A stretch of DNA of 64,000 nucleotides, taken from Aptenodytes patagonicus. Taxonomy: Eukaryota > Chordata > Aves > Sphenisciformes > Spheniscidae. Where the stretch lies: the NCBI RefSeq assembly GCF_965638725.1, contig NC_134950.1, forward strand, positions 134,183,636 through 134,247,635, written 5' to 3'. The notes under the pieces are model-generated. The model was not told the DNA's origin. It made no database searches and worked only from the letters and a program-made list of their open reading frames with translations. Shown here in pieces: positions 60,381-64,000 of this stretch (positions within the stretch are counted from its first letter, which is position 1; each line of letters starts with the position of its first letter). Position numbers and translations under genes: made by a program.

Positions 60381-60907
60381 ATTAAACGCTTGAAACACAA
60401 GTCCACTCAGTGCTGTTTCATCCACCTTGTGCTTGGCTGGTGTTGGCACCAGCAATGGAAAACAACGGTTTAACGTGTTGTTTTAACTTGGATTCATCTT
60501 GTCAATAAGGTAATGGTTGCTTTAAATGTAGCGAAAAACGTCCTGACTCCTAATTGCCTGGCTGGGAAAAAGAGCGCTGTAGGACGAGGAAAGGTCTTGC
60601 TTCGCTGTATAGGTGAGTGGTGTTCTCTTTAGCAGACTTACGGCAGAATTAGTCCGGCGCTCCATCGCTGTCCGTACGACTATTTTCAGCTGCATTAGAG
60701 AGAAACTGTGCTTCTACTGGGAGCCAATAAGCTCCCATGACGGGTTTTGCTGGAGGAGAAGTCACACATGCTCCCCATGATAACACTTTAGATCTTTAGC
60801 CAGTCGTGATTTATTCGTTCATTTTCACCCGATTATTATTTCTCAATTGGCTAGCACTTTTGAAGGGGGATGACATGGGCGGTAACCTAAAGTTTCCCTA
60901 AGCTGCC

Positions 60908-60948
60908 TTTTCTGTTTCTGTTTCTGTTTCTGTTTCTGTTTCTGTTTC
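60908..60948 (+). repeat. (TTTCTG)n hexanucleotide repeat
   Basis: Between six and seven tandem TTTCTG units. Confidence 0.95.
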
Positions 60949-62899
60949 CTTTTATTTTCTTGTTAAGACTATTTCAAAATGTGTTGAGAAAGTTTCGGCA
61001 GAAACATGAATCTGGGTACAACTCGAGAGGTTTATTTGACAGAGAATGTCGAAACGACTGTGGCAAAATGGGGTTCAAGTGGTTCCAGCTCAGGCTGCGC
61101 ATGTCGCTGCTTCCAGGCAGCTAACGAGTGCAGGCAAAGCGGAGCTGCTAATGGGGAGCCTTGCTCAGGGCTTCCACAACAGAGAGTAGCACTGAGCCGG
61201 GTAGGAAAAGGCTTGGAAAAGAGCTCAAGTGCTAGTAAATCTTCCAGGGAAGGCCTGAAGGCCAAGACTTATTTACTTATCCAAAGGCATCCGAGAGGGA
61301 TTTTTGGAATCAGTGCTTCTCTTCGCGCGAGTGAGGCCACCAGGACTGCGTGCATCATCACCCCCTGGGTGAGGTAGCACCAGGCCCCAACGATATCGCC
61401 AGCATCCCTGCCAGGCCAAGGAACACGGATCGTCCTGCAGAAAAATGTAGCGCGCCACTGGCAGAGCACGTTCAGCATCAGAGAGGTGGCGGTTGTAAAT
61501 ACCCTCAGCAAACACTGCTGTCTCCAAACCTGACGGAGCAGCAGGCCTGAAAAGCACGCTTCCATTCACATATTGCTGTTTACTAAACCATAAATTGCCA
61601 GCTGCCTCCTTATAAAGGGAGAAAACTATAGCTGTAAGTGTGATAACCGCTATCTGCAAACGTGTAACTCTTGTTTTGTTTATTGCTTGAGAATGTCTTG
61701 ATATATTTAGAGTCAAAATTAGCACAACGGAGCAAAATTCCAGCTGAAACGTATTAGATGGCGATGCAGGATTTCTTTAGTGTGCAGCCTATGCGTATAA
61801 ACCTAGTTTGCTCCCATTGTAAAGAGAAATGGAATCACGCTGCAAATAGCAATTTTAGCGAGAATCATTAATCACCTCCTACAATAAATACTTCTTTGTA
61901 ATTCAACAGCGGTTCTGAAAGGCATTCTCTTGGAAAAGTCTGTGAAGACGCAAAGGATTTTCCTGGAAAAAAAAAAAAAAAAGTGGTCATGTGTAAAAGC
62001 ACAGCATCTTGGCTGTCTGCTAAAAAAATGTACACTGTCTTGCTGGAGATTGAACGGCGGACTGCAAAATACCCCATGGCAGATTATCGTCGTTTAAGGT
62101 AAATTTTCCGTTTTCCCCCTCTTCCCCCTCTGCCTGTGCTGGGAGCGGGACGCTGCTCCCGGGCTGGGAGCCCTCTGCTCCCCGTTCGATACCGCCCGTC
62201 TTTACAATAACTTCGAAAATTACATCGTCCAGTTTAAATTCTCGCATTGTGCTCCCTTTGCTAAGGCAACCGGGAGTTCACCGAGAGGACAAATTTTCTA
62301 TCCCATTAATTGTTTTTTTTAGAGGAGCAGACTGACCCTTCAAACCCTTGACCTTTAAAGACAGTATTCTTTTTAATCCGGCACTTGGACCTAAATGTCT
62401 CTTTCCCCCCCCCCCCCTCTCCCGCTCTCCCGGTGTCTCTCACACACGGATTTATCTGCTCTGGCCACAAAGGCGAGCGCGGCCCGAAACGCTGGAAGTG
62501 GAGGTTTGTCAATATTTCAAAGAAAGACCAAATCACCTCGGAGTCAATTTGCTGGCCGCAGGGAACGCCACGCCGTTAACCCCGGTACCCACCTCCCCTC
62601 CACCCACCAAGAAAAAGGCTCCTTTTCCAAGATCCCTCTCCTCGTTTCTCCTCCCGCAAGCTCTTGCTATACCTGGTGTTTTATTACGCGGGGAACTCAG
62701 CTGTGACAAACGCCTTGTGCTATTTAATAACTAGAACCACCCTGCATTGGAGGATTATCCAGCGCTGGGACTTTTATTTCTTTCTTTCTTCCTTCCTTTT
62801 TTTTTCTTCAGGGTGCTTGCCGTCCCGTGGCCTTCTTGCCCAGTGTTTGTAAACGAGGAAGGGGTGGGGGGAGCCCTCACACAGGCAGAGATCTTGACA

Positions 62900-63370
62900 G
62901 GTTTGCCATGAAACTCCAGCCCCCCCGGCCCCCTCCCTGCCCCGCACTGGGGCTCGATCCGGGCAGCCCCGGGCCGGCCCGCCGTTCCCACACCTCCGCC
63001 GGAGCCGGCCGGGCGGCGCGGCCCCGGGGGCCCCCGCACGTCGCGGCCCGGAGGAGGCGGAGGCTCTTGCCGGGCCCGGAGCCTCACGGCCTGGCCGGGC
63101 CGCGGCGGGGTGGGACCCCTCGAGGGTCGCCCCGGGGCCGTCCCTTCGGGCGCGGCGCTGCGCGGGCGCCCAAGCCCGGCCCACGCGGGTCCCGGCGGGG
63201 CCGGGGCTCCCCGCGTGGGCAGGGGAAGCTCGGCGGCCGCCTCCCCCCGGCCCCGGGCGGCCCTCCTGGCTCCGCCCGGGCCCGCGGACAGGCAGTACTG
63301 ACCCGCGGAGGGCAGCCCGGGGGATGCCGCCCCTGATGCTCCCTTCTCCCCCCGCCAGCAGCGCCCAGAG
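62900..63370. promoter_or_regulatory. CpG island upstream of HOXA3
   Basis: Strongly GC- and CpG-rich block with no recognised coding motif. It is about 250 bp before the E-box composite at 63628. A distal HOXA3 promoter is plausible from position. Confidence 0.45.
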
Positions 63371-63627
63371 CTCCCCCCCGCTGCAGACAATGAGGATCTG
63401 GGTTCAACTGGCTAATCTGGGGGGACTGGGGGGCTGCAAACCTGCCCCATCTCGCTGTACAGAGCGAGACAATCCTGTATTATTAACGCCCGAGCGCTGT
63501 CCCTGGAAACTGAGGAGCTGTCAAAGCCAGCAGAGACGAGGGGACCCAAGTACGAGGAACCCTGCGCTCGCAGATAAAGGTGTTGCGTCTGTTCTGGGGG
63601 AGATATTGAAATTTTAATCTTTAGGGT

Positions 63628-63651
63628 CACGTGACTCATTAAATAATTAAT
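63628..63651 (+). promoter_or_regulatory. E-box / AP-1 / homeodomain composite upstream of HOXA3
   Basis: GTCACGTGAC, a palindromic E-box, overlaps TGACTCA (AP-1/MAF-like) and is followed by TAAATAATTAAT homeodomain-type motifs. The dense packing suggests an enhancer or promoter. Function is inferred. Confidence 0.4.
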
Positions 63652-64000
63652 GCAGATAGTCAGGAATGGATCTGTGGCCGTCAGACCTCACTAGGAGTGA
63701 TTCTCTCAGAAGTGAAACTCAACTCCTTATTACTGGAGTTTGTTTTTCTTTCTTTCTTTCTCTTTTTTTTTTTCCCTTTAAAAAAAAAACCCACCTGATT
63801 TATCTTGAAAGATTCTAAACTTCTTAAGCAAGCAGTAGGGTCTGTGTTGGTAAGTAGGTAGTGTGTATTTCTAGCTTGATGACTTTAATTGTTTGTGCTT
63901 GCTTTGTCTACTGAGCATTTGCTTAACAAGTTTAATATTTAGAAATGTTAAATCTTTGTTTTAGCTGCCTTGTGGTCACATTACGGCTTTTGGTGATTAA

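Larger units (their letters stand above)
60381..64000. other. HOXA4-HOXA3 spacer / HOXA3 upstream region
   Basis: No coding exon is supported; the HOXA3 homeobox and hexapeptide exons are not in the window. It holds a (TTTCTG)n hexamer repeat at 60908-60948, a donor-like ATAG|GTGAGT at 60612/60613, a CpG island at 62900-63370, a composite CACGTG/TGACTCA/TAAT element at 63628, and a donor-like TTG|GTAAGT at 63849/63850. Some of it may be noncoding HOXA3 exons. Confidence 0.5.

Noticed and set aside
60381-64000. HOXA3 coding exons
   Set aside because: No group-3 N terminus, hexapeptide or homeodomain is present; they should lie beyond the window.

Overview
This window is the middle of a vertebrate HOXA cluster. 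Seven two-exon homeobox genes lie in the same (+) orientation, in the order HOXA11, HOXA10, HOXA9, HOXA7, HOXA6, HOXA5, HOXA4, running from posterior (5') to anterior (3'). The HOXA paralogue assignment rests on the homeodomains, the N-terminal motifs, the exon structure, the absence of a group-8 gene between HOXA9 and HOXA7, and a miR-196 gene between HOXA10 and HOXA9. HOXA13 would lie to the left of base 1. The HOXA3 coding exons would lie to the right of base 64000.

The protein sequences are those of an amniote. Several proteins are shorter than their human orthologues (HOXA11 297 aa, HOXA10 362 aa, HOXA9 262 aa, HOXA7 219 aa, HOXA4 308 aa) because they lack mammalian Ala/Gly/Pro/His-rich insertions. 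HOXA5 keeps 270 aa. I saw no recognisable transposon, the CpG-rich promoters are compact, and simple repeats are abundant. I infer a sauropsid, most likely a bird or other archosaur. The species cannot be fixed by eye.

Layout: 1-1526 HOXA13-HOXA11 spacer and HOXA11 promoter; 1527-3903 HOXA11; 3904-13463 spacer with a 96-bp perfect palindrome and a possible CTCF site; 13464-15959 HOXA10; 15960-22532 spacer with miR-196; 22533-24433 HOXA9; 24434-31490 HOXA9 3' UTR and a spacer with a good CTCF match; 31491-33217 HOXA7; 33218-40280 HOXA7 3' UTR and spacer; 40281-42316 HOXA6; 42317-44441 short spacer with a second good CTCF match; 44442-46219 HOXA5; 46220-58133 long spacer with a candidate distal promoter/exon and a DR5 retinoic-acid response element; 58134-59553 HOXA4; 59554-64000 HOXA4 3' UTR and the region upstream of HOXA3.

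The parts form one regulatory unit. The homeodomain proteins specify axial position; HOXA4-HOXA7 carry a YPWM hexapeptide and HOXA9/HOXA10 a conserved Trp motif for PBX binding. miR-196 has seed matches in the 3' UTRs of HOXA9, HOXA7 (five sites) and HOXA5. CTCF-like motifs fall at A10/A11, A7/A9 and A5/A6, where insulators are known in mammals. A CACGTG E-box sits about 130-160 bp upstream of the start codons of HOXA11, HOXA9, HOXA7 and HOXA5. Several 5' leaders contain upstream ORFs that touch or overlap the main start, most strikingly a two-uORF chain before HOXA7.
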